A stretch of DNA of 64,000 nucleotides from Dolomedes plantarius (lineage: Eukaryota > Arthropoda > Arachnida > Araneae > Dolomedidae): contig OU015501.1 in NCBI GenBank assembly GCA_907164885.2, positions 19,563,631-19,627,630 on the forward strand. Direction: 5' to 3'. The translations under genes and the position numbers were made by a program. This document shows, piece by piece, positions 24,247 to 36,211 of this stretch (the first letter of the stretch is position 1; each line of letters starts with the position of its first letter). A model generated the notes under the pieces. It made no database searches, was not told the DNA's origin, and saw only the letters and a list, made by a program, of their open reading frames with translations.

Positions 24247-27200
24247 GTTGCTTTTTTGTTAGGGGTAAAGTATGCCACGCTTGTCGCAATATGTACAGTT
24301 TTGATACGCTTTAGAAAGATTTCTTATGTTTAAAAAGATTACGTCAAAATTGTCATTGGAATCTCGATGGTAATTATTTCAAGAGAAAAAATTTAATCTT
24401 TAATTACTTGGGATTTTGTTTAACTAAACGAAGAACTTTTTGCAACATGTGTCACCTGTCCTACTCTGTGACTTGAAGATCATAATCAGTGCCAGGAAGA
24501 GAGAGAGAGAGAGAGAGGTTATGATCTTTATCATGATTTTACTACATGTAGGGAAATAGAGGGGTAATGGTACTGTAAATTTTTTATTTCGTTAACGAAG
24601 GGAAGAATAAGCGTTTAAGCTGCTAGTTAATAAATGTCTGTTTGACTACTGCCAGATTAAAATAGTAGGATTAAATCAGTAGTAAAATTTTTCTTATTAA
24701 GAAAGGTACTTTACAGCGAATATTGGACTTTTCTCGAGAGCTTTCCTTTTTCTATGTTTTTAATATTTATAATATTATAACTAACAGAAATGGAAATTAG
24801 TCACCTCCTTGAAGACCTAGGCTGCAATACAGATGTTTTGCTTATTAAATTTAACAGATTTAATGCACGTAAAATGCAAGGATATTATATTAATAAATTT
24901 AATGGTATTTTAAATAATATCAGTAACGTATCGAATTACATCTCAAGTGTTAGATGTACTGCAACTTAAAAAAATAATTGAAAAAACACAGATTCAAAGA
25001 TCTGACTTAAAAAATGCCTGATTCGAAACTTTTGCTTTTATCCAGTTTGAAATCGTATACACTTAGAGTAGCGTAACTTTTAATAGTACTTCCTATCACA
25101 AGAAGCCTCAGTAAAATTATACCCACCTTTTGCGAAAATGATATGCAATTTGCAATTATAAGTAACTTCTCGAGTGTTAATTAGAAACTAAGTATAGTGT
25201 CTATTAACTCTAGCATTGTTATAAATTTGCAGTTATATAATGCTATCTTTGTAGATGAAAAACATCATTACCTTTTAATTGATCATAATACTGCCAGTTC
25301 ATTTCTGTTCAAATGAATAATAAATATTTATGTTGTATAGACCAAGTTTAAGTTCATTGTAATAGAGCTATTTACTTCAGAAAGTTCTGGTCCCGCTCTA
25401 TCACAGAAGATTTCGAGGGGAAAAAAACTTTCCATGTATACAACAATGTGTTTTTACGATGAGAAAGATTTCACCGCAAATAATCAGTTCAAACATAATT
25501 ATATGCGTTTTAAAAAAGTACACAGAAATGAAACCTTCAAACGAAAAAAATTCCAAAGGCTTAATAAATTGAATTCGCATTTTTTTTTTGTTGTTGAACA
25601 TTTTCTTAACAAAAAATATTTTGGATTTATCATTCGAATCTCAAAAATTAGTCCCAAATTTGATTTTACATCCTTTTTTTAAAAAACATTGAAAATTTTA
25701 ATTTGTTATTTTCGCATGAAAATAAAAGTTCAAAATATATACTCAAGGCACACATGTTCAAAGATACAAAAGTTTAGATTTCAATTTAAGATTTAATGAA
25801 ACCAGAAAATCATATTTTTCTTGGCTATACGAATAAGATGCCTTGTATTTTTTTCGTTAAAGAAAAAAAAATCCATGACATTACAGATTCAGATGAATAC
25901 ACATCCGACATACAATTGATACAATACAAATCCGACATCCGGTGGTATTCAGATAAATATACATCCGACATTTATTCCCTCTGAATTAAAATGTTAAAAA
26001 TATGAACTATTTGTAAGGTATTACAATTATTTTAAAACTGATCGGGATTACAGGTTTTTTTTCTACGTCGTTCTGCACTACATGCCTTACTGGAGGTGAA
26101 CAACTTTTCCCTGCTGTGTTAACAATTAACGACTATCGCCTAAGTCGCATATATAACTGTCAAAATTAACCTTGAAGTTGATTACGAATGAGTGAAAAGA
26201 ACATTTAAGGAGTTAAGAGAATCCGCAGCCCATTTCAAACCACACTGAAGAATGTAATTTGTACACGTACCCTCATTTCTGGTGAGCTAATTTGCTGCAA
26301 TGTGTCTAACGGGCGCTGGGGCATCATTACCAATTTGAAAGGCGTTTCACGCATGTCAGAGTTACTGAGCCCAGTGGACATCCCCAGAGGTTTATCATAG
26401 CAATTAAACCCGTAATGTATCTCAACAAAAGCAGAATCTGAGAAGGTGTCCTATGAGCTACAGATGCGTTTTCCGCTATCACGAACAAACATCAAGTGGA
26501 TTTTAGTAATTACGGTTTATGACGTTTAATGCAGCGTTAGTAATCCTTTTGCTAATGACGTGATTTTTTAATTCAAAAGAGAGGTCAAAATAATGATGTC
26601 CCCTAGAGCTAAAAGCTTTCGAAATGAAGATAAACATGTTTGGAAAGAATACGTTCATATTTTGCTTATTTTGATTTCTCTGTTTACTTTCCTATTCATG
26701 AATTTATCATAATTTATTTTAAAGCTTTATCTGCTAATTAAACTTTGAATGAGAACGAATGAAATTGGTATATGTAAGTCATGAAGAACAACTACGGTTA
26801 GAAGTGACATTGAAATCAATATTAGCAGGAATTAAATAGGAAATCGCAAAGTATTGAATATTAATGAAATTTATTATTAGGAACTTACTAGTAATTGGAA
26901 GCTATCAAAATAATCTATTAATCTATCAAAATAATCTATTTAAAGATGTACTTGAAATAATTTTTTTAGATCGAAATAGACTCTAATTTTACATAGTCTT
27001 TTTATTCCCAAAGTTTTACTTTATTACCATCATTTTTAATTCAGTCTAGAATAATTACTCTTTGAACCTAACTTCAAAGATAACTACAGTCCCAAGAGAT
27101 ATGGAAAACAAGTAATTTCTGTTACCAGATAATTAACTAAACTCTGCCACGCATCAGCTGACCCATTCTTCATTAAAAGATTGAAAAACAAAATCTGAGA

Positions 27201-27546
27201 CACTGAGAATGAAGTAAGTTTATGAACTAAATAAATAAAATCAATATATGAAATCATATGTTTTATATGAATAAATATATGTTATTTACAAGTTCAAAGT
27301 GTTCACGTATGAATTTGCCTGCTTCACTTTGAATTAAATTCAACATCTTGTGTGCACAGATTAATTATTTTTTTCATTTATACAATACTAAACAATATAC
27401 GCACCAAAACTTCCTCAAAGTTCAGTTAAAAAAAAACATTGAAAATTGAATTTTTTTTTCTAGATTTCGTCTTTTCAAGTAAACTGATCAGGTACGTGAA
27501 TTAGTAACATCTTTTATTGCTAACATTATATTTTATACCTCCAAAT
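24247..27546. other. No gene recognised; (GA)n tract
   Basis: (GA)n at about 24497-24518. At 25885-25975 CATCCGACAT recurs three times at irregular spacing. No coding sequence recognised. Confidence 0.45.
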
Positions 27547-27873
27547 ATTAAAGATTATACATTGTTTTATTTTGGTAGGAATAGTCCATTGTCGCTTCTT
27601 GTACACACATCTTTTGTATGTTTCACATGTTAAGCTATCGCAATGCCATTTTCTAGAAATTTTGCCAATGTTTAAAGTCCCCAACAGATTTTCATTCCAA
27701 AAGTTCATGTAAATCTTTAGGAAATACACTTATTTTACTCCATGTGTTGAGAATTTTCTCTTTATTTTTCACTGAGTATTTTAAAAAAGCATTTCGATTA
27801 AATATAACAGTAATTAAGACTTAAATGCAAAGCCCCATTCCTGTAATTTATCAAAACAAAATTTTTCATTATA
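27547..27873 (+). repeat. Duplicated segment, copy 1 (uninterrupted)
   Basis: About 330 bp matching the split copy at 28550-28650 plus 29340-29586: ATTAAAGATWATACATTGTT, then CAACAGATTTTCATTCCAAA and GACTTAAATGCAAAGCCC. It serves as an empty-site reference for the insertions in copy 2. Function unknown. Confidence 0.8.
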
Positions 27874-28549
27874 ATGTTTAAGTGTGATATGTAAAATTTT
27901 TCTAAGGATGAAGGCATTTTATCTGTTTTTAGCAGTTGAATTACGGTTCTTCCTCTCCTTACACTTGAATTCAATCACTACTAGATTAAAACTGAAAATT
28001 CGTTTCAACGTTGTAAAAAGTAACAGCAGTTTACATTTTTTGAAACCTTTTGATGATCGAATTCCCTCGGAAACTATAACTCTCCCTTTCGAAACAAATT
28101 TTTGCCATCTAAGGGAGTTACAATACAATATTTTTCTAAGTGTACAACAGTAATGTGTTTAAAATTGAGTAAATTATAGTGGTAAAAAATGGACCTATAC
28201 TTAATTTCCCATCATTGTAGAATTGATAATACTTTGTTAATAATATATATTTCAATTAACATTATACATGTTAAATTATTGTAATATTGCAATAAAAATG
28301 TTTAAAAAATAGCAGAAAAATGAAGATTAATGAATAAAAGCCAATCAATTTCTTAAGATACACGAGTCCTATTTCAAAACTCTTTAATTTGTCAAACATA
28401 ACTGAAATTGTATTTATAAATCTTTCTTTTTGCTCAGTTCTCAGTATAGTTTTGATGAATATGTTGTATAATGAAATGATATAGTAGAAAATACGTTAAC
28501 ATTCTCAAATTCATTTAAGATTTAAAAAGAAAAGGAGGGCTTTTTGCCT
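27874..28549. other. Spacer between duplicated segments
   Basis: A+T-rich. A pair of overlapping short frames on opposite strands has no known motif. Confidence 0.45.
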
Positions 28550-28656
28550 ATTAAAGATAATACATTGTTTTATTGGGGTAGAAATAGTCCATTTTCTTCT
28601 TGTAGACACATCTTTTGTAAGTATCACAAGTTAAGGTATATATTGTAATGTATAGC
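28550..28656 (+). repeat. Duplicated segment, copy 2, left part
   Basis: Matches 27547-27650; the similarity breaks just before TATATATTG at about 28638, where transposons were inserted. Confidence 0.75.
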
Positions 28657-28664
28657 TATATACA

Positions 28665-29137
28665 CAGGGCCCGACTTTGACCCAATGGGGCCCTGGGCAA
28701 AGCAGACTTTGGGGGCCCCCTCAAAGGACAGATCCAGAGGGGCCATGTGCCCTCCCCCTCCAGGAGTAGATTTCCACATGAACATGTGGGACACTCACCA
28801 AGGCCCCCCCCCCCCATAAATTCGGACCGGAAATTCAAAAAATTTTCGACCAAAAAGTCAAACATTTGAAAAATAATAATTATAATAAAAATGTATTAAT
28901 TAATTTACTTTTAATGTTAATAAATAAATTCAGGAAATTTTCTTTTGAAATGAATATAGTGGGTGCACTGTGCCCCACCCAGGATTTTTTTCTTTATCCG
29001 CCACTGCCCACCTTTACTGAATTAACCTAAAACCAAATTTTCAAAAATATGTACAACTTAATACTAAATTAGGGGGCCCCATAAATTTGGGGGCCCTGGG
29101 CAAGTGCCCCACTTGCCCATGCGGAAATCTGGGCCTG
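28665..29137. mobile_element. hAT-like MITE with perfect 8-bp target duplication
   Basis: A 473-bp element flanked by TATATACA on both sides (28657-28664 and 29138-29145). The ends are CAGGGCCCGACTTTG and, reverse-complemented, CAGGCCCAGATTTCC. Subterminal GGGCCCTGGGCAA blocks occur at both ends in inverted orientation. The interior is non-coding. Confidence 0.85.
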
Positions 29138-29143
29138 TATATA

Positions 29144-29333
29144 CAGGGTGCGCCTGAAAGAACGTTCCGAGGGTAAAAATAAATAAATAATAATAATAAA
29201 ATAATAATTAATAATAAATAAATTAATTAATTAATTTTTATTTTTCGTAGGTATAAAAGATTTCTTTCTCTATCTTGCGTTGTATTTTTGTTATTGACGT
29301 TCCAAATCAAAACATTCTTTCTTCCACACCCTG
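29144..29333. mobile_element. mariner-like MITE, invaded at its left end by the hAT MITE
   Basis: The left end CAGGGTGCGCCTGAAAGAAC and the right end, reverse-complemented, CAGGGTGTGGAAGAAAGAAT share about 15 of 20 bases, with TA on both outer sides. The interior holds an ATAA-rich simple repeat (29163-29237). The CA opening this element lies inside the hAT target duplication, so it was there first. Confidence 0.65.
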
Positions 29334-29339
29334 TATATA

Positions 29340-29586
29340 TTGCACTCTCCCAAAACCATTTACTAGAAATTTTGCTCATGTTTGAAGTCCTCAACAGATT
29401 TTCATTCCAAAAGTTCATGTAAATATTTAATGAATACACTTATTTTACTTCATGTGTTGAAGATTTTTTCCTTTATTTCTCATTGAGTATTTAAAAAAAA
29501 AAGTATTTTGATTAAATATTACTGTAATAGAGACTTAAATGCAAAGCCCACTTCTGTAATTTATCAAAACAAAATTCTTCCTTATA
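29340..29586 (+). repeat. Duplicated segment, copy 2, right part
   Basis: Matches 27640-27873 from TTTCTAGAAATTTTGC-type sequence onward, after the inserted elements. Confidence 0.75.
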
Positions 29587-30933
29587 CTATGCAAATAGTA
29601 ATAAAAAAACTTAAAATGCAGTTTTGTTAAATAGCATCTATCTATAGATTTCCTCTAGCAAACACTTTGCTGGGAAAAGCTGTCAATTGTTTTATAAGAA
29701 TAAAAGTGTAATCTTTATGGTAGTAAATTTAATATCTTAAAAAGGGTTAGAAATTATATCCCACAAAATTTGATGAAGATTTAATGTCTCAATATCAAAG
29801 TCTTCTTTGATATTTATGAGATGATTTTTTCGCTCGATTCAGCCTGTTAAATCACAATGAACCCTGACTTGAAATAATAATAATAGAAAGTGCGTTACGT
29901 CCAGCCACTCCCCAAAAGCATTTAACGCATCACTCTGCTCTATCCGTAAACGGAGAAAAGGTTTTGATTCCATGAAGCGTTAACGGAGGATTTGTATGAC
30001 TCTTTTTCTTCGGGAATCACTCTCGGTAACGACTTAACGGAAAGTTGAAAAAATAGGGACGATAGAAGAGCTGCCGAGACGCTTCATTTCATCAATTTCT
30101 GCCCAGCAGTCCTTCCATCTTTCTCTTGCTGTATTTTTCTCCCTAATGACAAAGGATTGTCTCCTTTCTCTCCTATTTTTATAGCTTTTCCTGGATCTGA
30201 TTATGATTCAGTGTTGTGTTTGGATTCGCTCTCGCGTTCCGTGTTCATTTTTTCGACTCCCAATGCTAATTGAGACAGGATCTAGGATTCAAGGCTCACT
30301 CCGAATGGAATTCAGGATGAAAGAAAACATGTTTTTACAGCACCCTAAATTTACACCCAGTACTTTGCTGTTCAGTCATGGCACTCAGATGTGTTTCCGA
30401 CTCACTTGTGCTTTCCAATTAGATGAGGAAAAATATTGAAGTAGCTGTACTGTGTATTTTTCTTCCTTTTTCTTTTTACAGTTTAAGTATCATAGCCAGA
30501 AAATTTTTCTTTAAATATCCCAAGGACTCACACACTTTATTCATAGTTTAAGGTAAAACATAAAATATATTTCCTCCTCAAAATAATGCAAGAGTAATAA
30601 TTTAAGTATAACCCCTACACACAGGCCATTGTGCAGGCTATTTCATTAACTTCGTTAAGTACAGAAATATTCCCTGTTTCTTCAAAGGAAAATAAAAATA
30701 TTTAACCAGTTGTTGATACCTAGTGTAAACATATGTATAGTCAGAAAGTTTTGAAAATAAATAGTTTTTTGTGTATTTTAGAAAGGAATCAGAGAAATTA
30801 TAACTGATTTACTCCTATATGTCAATAGTGTTGCCTTAATGTACTTGATTACGGAAAAATCTCAGTTCAAATTACCGAAAGCAGTTACTTTGTTAATATA
30901 ATGAAAATTGTTTTTTCTTTTAGGTTTGCCTCT
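29587..30933. other. No gene recognised
   Basis: The part 29870-30440 is less A+T-rich and has a short open frame at 30203-30439 with no known motif. It could be a conserved non-coding or exon region, but nothing in the sequence decides it. Confidence 0.4.
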
Positions 30934-30949
30934 CTCTCTCTCTCTCTCT

Positions 30950-31043
<94 letters not shown>
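30934..31043. repeat. (CT)n-(TA)n microsatellite
   Basis: About ten CT units followed by a ~93-base TA run. Confidence 0.95.
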
Positions 31044-31047
<4 letters not shown>

Positions 31048-31663
31048 TGAAAATATTGAAATAAAAGATAGAATGGAGAATAAGTTTGTAAGTAATTTAC
31101 CTTATATTAGAATTCAACATAAAGCTTACAATGAAATAATTCTATAAATATCGATTTGAAAGAAGTATTTGGCTGCCCTCACAAGCGCCATTTCCTATTT
31201 TGTTAACAGAAGGATTTACCATCTCTACATTTAAAGCCTTTAAGTTTTTATTACATAATTGCTTTACCCACCTTTTTTTCTTTTTATTCAAAGCATTTTA
31301 TTAGGGGTTAATTCTTTATTTATTTTATATTTGTCACTTAAAAAATCTATTTGCTTCGTATGAGATACCGTATTCAATTATAACCAAGAAAAACATTCTG
31401 GTGGGGAAAGAAGTGTTATGTATTAAAGCAATAGATCACTTTAAATCATTTTGGGAACCTATTAAAAAAATTATTGATTCTAAAGCTGGATTGTTCACGC
31501 TGTTTCAATTGATATGACTATTAACTTTTATAAACGATAAACAAAAGTTCATAAAATATACTGGATTAGAATCCTTTTTGGCGTATCAAATTTTGCTTCT
31601 AAAATTATTACATGAAATAATAAATAATACTTTGTACAATGAGCTCTAAACTGCTCTGAAAAG
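31044..31663. other. No gene recognised
   Basis: A+T-rich DNA without assignable features. Confidence 0.5.
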
Positions 31664-31669
31664 GTCATA

Positions 31670-31746
<77 letters not shown>
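31670..31746. repeat. (AC)n-(AT)n microsatellite
   Basis: AC run then AT run, directly abutting the palindromic element. Confidence 0.95.
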
Positions 31747-31748
<2 letters not shown>

Positions 31749-31919
31749 GTGGCTTGGTACAAGAAGTGCCTAAGTCATTTTTTTCCAAGATGACTCTGTT
31801 TGCTTATGTCCCTTTAAAAAATATTATTTTCAATGTAAGAAGTACCCAAGTCTGTTCAATGGTTTAGAAAACCATTTTAAAGCATCGGACAGACTTGGGT
31901 ACTTCTTACATTGAAAATA
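31747..31919. mobile_element. Palindromic (foldback-like) element, copy 2
   Basis: It starts CTGTGGCTTGGTACAAGAAG, the same outer end as the right arm of copy 1 (reverse complement). The inner arms TTTCAATGTAAGAAGTACCC and its inverse surround a centre that is itself palindromic (AATGGTTT..AAAACCATT). Here the outer part of the right arm is missing and the sequence passes into TA repeats. Confidence 0.78.

Positions 31920-31960
<41 letters not shown>
31920..31960. repeat. (TA)n microsatellite
   Basis: TA run adjoining the truncated arm of the palindromic element. Confidence 0.95.
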
Positions 31961-31962
<2 letters not shown>

Positions 31963-32594
31963 CAATTAGTATTGATCGTAATTAGCATTTGAACGAGTTT
32001 AATACGCCAAAAAGGGAAATAATTTTGCCCCGAAATATAACTATTAGCAGAAAAATACCACGAGAGGAGAAAATTATGTACATCGATCCCCCACACTTGG
32101 AATATGAAGCTGGTATTTGAAATAAAATTTAAAGAGAAAATACGAAGAGTGGTAAGAAAAATGTAGAAAATGGGTATATACATCCAAGAGACTCATTTGT
32201 ACTTATTCAATGTGTACAAGAACATATATGTTTAAACTGTTTATTATGAGAGAAGTACTGTTACACTTCAGCATGAACATTAATAAACTACAATGACCGT
32301 TTTCAGGACCAAGACTAGAACCAGAAACTGGTGTGGACCTGAAACTAGCGTCTCCAAAAGTGGAGGACAGTTATTCTGGGAAATGAAGTGATCTGTTAGT
32401 GGGAAGAACATTTTTTCTAACTCTATTCCTCCCATATTCTCTCTAGCTTTTTAAAACCTACAACATGGACTGTTGACTGAATAGTTTTCCTTTATTTAAT
32501 TATTATTTCATCTCAACAATGCTGTACTTTCTCACGCTTCCTAATGGGTAGTTATTGTTCTTTATAATGGCCAGGCACTACTGTAACGACCACC
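31961..32594. other. No gene recognised
   Basis: Unique-looking DNA with short frames only. Confidence 0.5.
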
Positions 32595-32666
32595 TGCCAG
32601 GATTGGAAATTGAACCCGGGTCTTATTTTTCAGGCTGGTATTCTACTAACTATTGAAGTATTCCAG
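32595..32666 (-). pseudogene. tRNA-like sequence, likely SINE head
   Basis: On the minus strand CAATAGTTAGTAGAATACC resembles a degenerate A box and CCGGGTTCAATTTCC a B box at normal distance. Stems are poor. The extent of any SINE body is unclear. Confidence 0.4.
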
Positions 32667-33690
32667 CAATGGAAATGGAATTTCTCATATTATATTCTAC
32701 AAAATAAAATATAACCTTGAATAGATACCTATAGAAACAAAAATATGGTAGGAGTATTCATTAAATATTATCTATTCCATGCATCAATAAAGATTTAAAA
32801 AACTTAGTACAAACGCTTATAAGGAACGACGATTTTTCTTCCTTCTTTGATTTTCAAACTTAAATTGTAGGATTTATTTTCTTGCAATGTGTGCTTATTT
32901 TAGAAGTAAATTTGATGATGATTTTGTTAAAATCATTTTAATACACCATAGCTTTCTTAAACTTTTATTTTTTAATATTTTCAACATATATAAAAATATT
33001 TTTTTTATTGTGAACCATTTATTTTTTCCTGTACAAAACAACTTTTTATTCAACAATTGCAAGATGTTTCCCAATTTTCATCATTGTTCCGCGAACGATT
33101 GTTTTCATTTTAATGAAAGTCTGTGTATTCGATGTCTCTCTTGTACCCAAATAAAGACTAACCTCTCTCTACCGAAAATCCATTCTACGGATCTCTACGG
33201 TGAAATTCGCTTTGTTAGCCTCGGAGAAAATGTACCCGGGAAGTACAAAAAATAAATAAATAGAGTGACGGGGTAAAAAAAAGAAAAACATTTTAGAAAA
33301 TCTGCTGCACTCTGAGCCATGTTGGAGCGGTCACGGGGAAGGTAACAAAGCAGAAGAGGTCGACTCCGAGACGATCTGGTCCATCATTCACGAGATTCTC
33401 TAGAGATCGATGTACAGCCGCGGGACAACCACAAATTACAGCGTTGAAAGAAAATTGTTTCCTGAAAGCTTCCTCGCCACGACTAAGGGTGTAATGATAA
33501 CGGAGAGGGCCACTAGATTTTTAAAACAGTACTGCCTCGTATTAATCCTCGTTTCAATGTTAAAGGGCAATATTTTACTCACAACTTCAAAATATACTAT
33601 ATAAGGTTTACATAAGATTCGATTCACAAGAATCGAACTTTTAAGTGAATAAATTAAAGAAGCCGCTTGAGATATACTAATTTCAAGGCA
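32667..33690. other. No gene recognised
   Basis: A 122-codon open frame at 32887-33255 and a shorter one at 33410-33604 lack known motifs. The first half is Phe/Ile/Asn-rich, as expected from A+T-rich non-coding DNA. Confidence 0.4.
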
Positions 33691-33701
33691 TACGCGGTTG
33701 G

Positions 33702-33709
33702 TATAAATA
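33702..33709 (+). promoter_or_regulatory. Candidate TATA box
   Basis: TATAAATA within GGTATAAATACC, followed by a purine-rich, less A+T-rich stretch to about 33860. It could be a core promoter of an unseen transcript or part of an old LTR. No matching LTR partner was found. Confidence 0.25.
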
Positions 33710-33710
33710 C

Positions 33711-35960
33711 CAAGCAGCTAGATTAAAGAAACGAAGTGCGAGGGAGCTACGAAGTGAAAGGAAGTGTTAAGGAAGTGAAAGGAGTTTGCGAACAGCAGCT
33801 CTAGGTGCTAACCTACTCGAGTTCTCGTTAGGCCCAAAGTTTACGTAGCAGCACTGCTGGTTTGACTTTCTAGTTTGTGAGTATTGGAAAGTGTATTTTT
33901 CTTGAATGCTAATATATATCTCGTACTAGTAGTACGTATGCTTATTGTTGAAAAGCAAAATCTATATGTGCAAATATTTAAATAAACATGTTTATCAATT
34001 TAGATCTGTGTTTGAATCTAATTCATTTAGAGTGCCACTTCAAATTATATACACCCAAGTCTGGGTAGAAGTAGCTATTCTCTATAACTATATACTAGGT
34101 ATTTTGCACTGTGAGGCTATCATGTTCAAAACTTAATCTAGTAAAATGTCTACACATATATTTATAAAAAAAATGTGAAACAAAAAGAGGTAATTCAAAA
34201 AGAAATTAAATGAAGGAAGTAGAGCATAGAAGGATGAAGACAATTTCTTAATTTTAAAGCATAAATTGTAAGGATAATTAGGGTTAGACTCTTTACAATT
34301 CTTTCCCTTTCCGTATATTATTCTAAACGGTTAGAAAAATCTGTAATTTTTCTCTGTATATTTTTTTTATGAAAAGTATTTTTTTGAAAATAAATGTGAA
34401 ATTTTTTGAGAACAAAATTTATAATCCTTGATCCCACACATTTACACATACGATCTATCGGTGTAAGAGAGAAAAACGGAAAAAGGAAAATAAAACCAAA
34501 CAAAAAAGTTCATTCACAAACATGATTTCTAAAGTATTTAAGATTGTTATTCGTCGAAGAAAAAAACCTTTCTTAAAGAATTCGTTTTTTGTGATATAAG
34601 GAATATTTAGCAGGTAAATGTCGTTAAAAGTCAAGGTTCTGCAGAAAATGTTGTTAGTTATAATACTTTGTTTAAAGGTAGCTTGCTGCACGGACACTCT
34701 ACTGCGTGTAATTTTACAAAGTTATCATGCTTATGAACATTTTTTTATGATTTATACAACTGCATTTAAGTTAACTTTCTAACGAAAGCAATTCGTCTTA
34801 TCCGTACTCTATATATATACTTTATTAATATTATAGGTATCTCTGTTAATAGTAAACCAATTCATACTAATCATATATGAAGTTATTTTGTTCATCCTAG
34901 TCCAAAAATTAAATGTTTAAATATAAAAATCACACATAAAAAACTGCAGACATCTTCCTGTTTATCTGACTCAATTTTTAGGAAAACTGAAAAGTTATAA
35001 AATGCAACTGAAATTATACTTTTAGAAAATTTCTTTAAAAAAGTGAACGATGCTTTTTCACCCTTTTTCCGTTTGCATATGGAGAACATTTTAAGTTGAT
35101 TTTATGTATTTTTTTATTATTTGCACGACTGATATACTGATAACTAGTAAAAATAAGGTTTAAGTAAAAAAGCTCTTTTAAAATATTTGGGCAAAGAACT
35201 GGATTTTAACTTTAAAAAGACATTCACTATGTATTTCTTGACATTCCTGTACAGATATTTGTATTGTTATACATGCAAATTTGGACTATTAGGTAATATT
35301 TGTTTGAAGTGAAGGTTTAAACTTTGATGTAACGAGAAATAGAATACTTTGAAGAGATAATTTTTAAGGAATCCAGCAAAAATATTTTCTTACAATCATG
35401 TAGATAAAAAGTTCGATTTCACAATTCCGTCGAAAAATGTCATTTGTACACTTGCACGTACATAAAAGAAATATATTTGGTTGTCAAAACAATTATGAAT
35501 ATTACCATTTTTGAAAAGGAGGATTCAGTCAAAAATGTAATTTTTCACTGAAAAATTAAAAGTATGTAGCCAGAAAAAAATAATGATTCGACAAGTTTAT
35601 GATCAACACTAGTAAGAACTTCATTTGAGCAAAAAGGGAAAAAAATACAGTGTAAAAATTTTGCTTCACTTTCAAACATCTAATTGCAGTTGTGTGAAAA
35701 GTTATGTATTTTTAACAAGCCCAATATTATGCTGTTGGAACTATGTAAATGCTACACATAAGAAGCTTATGAAAAATTATTTACATGGCAAAAAGAAGAA
35801 AAATTTAGATATTTTTTGGTGTACGTCGGACGGTAAATTTCACATTAGGGTTTTAATTAAAGCGTTAGCCAAAATGTGAATAAAGAATAGTAAGCAAAAA
35901 TAGTAAGCAAGTATGATTATTTGAAAGCATCATTTACAAGTAAATACAACACGAATAAAT
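33711..35960. other. No gene recognised
   Basis: Apart from the promoter-like sequence just upstream, nothing assignable. Confidence 0.45.
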
Positions 35961-36207
35961 CTATGGTGCCTGGTATAAAGGGCTTAAGTCAAAAACTGTG
36001 ATTTAAATATACCAAGTTTTTGGCTTGTATACCAATCGCATAACAATAATTTCGACTTCAGTCTTTTGTACAAAGAAATGTACTTTTGTATACAAAATTG
36101 ATAGACTTAAGCCTTTTATACAAGGCAAAAGATTTTTTTTATCAATACTAACAAATATCTATAAATCACTTTTTTTTTACTTAAGCCCTTAATACCGGGT
36201 ACTATAG
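35961..36207. mobile_element. MITE-like inverted-repeat element, superfamily unclear
   Basis: A 247-bp element. Left end CTATGGTGCCTGGTATAAAG and right end, reverse-complemented, CTATAGTACCCGGTATTAAG; the inverted repeats run ~29 bp through GGGCTTAAGT with about four differences. AAAT flanks both sides (35957-35960 and 36208-36211) and may be a 4-bp duplication. A further inverted copy of the terminal motif lies at about 36102-36125 and a partial one at 36022-36035. Confidence 0.6.
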
Positions 36208-36211
36208 AAAT

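Noticed and set aside
32887..33255. 122-codon open frame
   Set aside because: Low-complexity Phe/Asn/Ile-rich composition typical of A+T-rich non-coding DNA; no motif.
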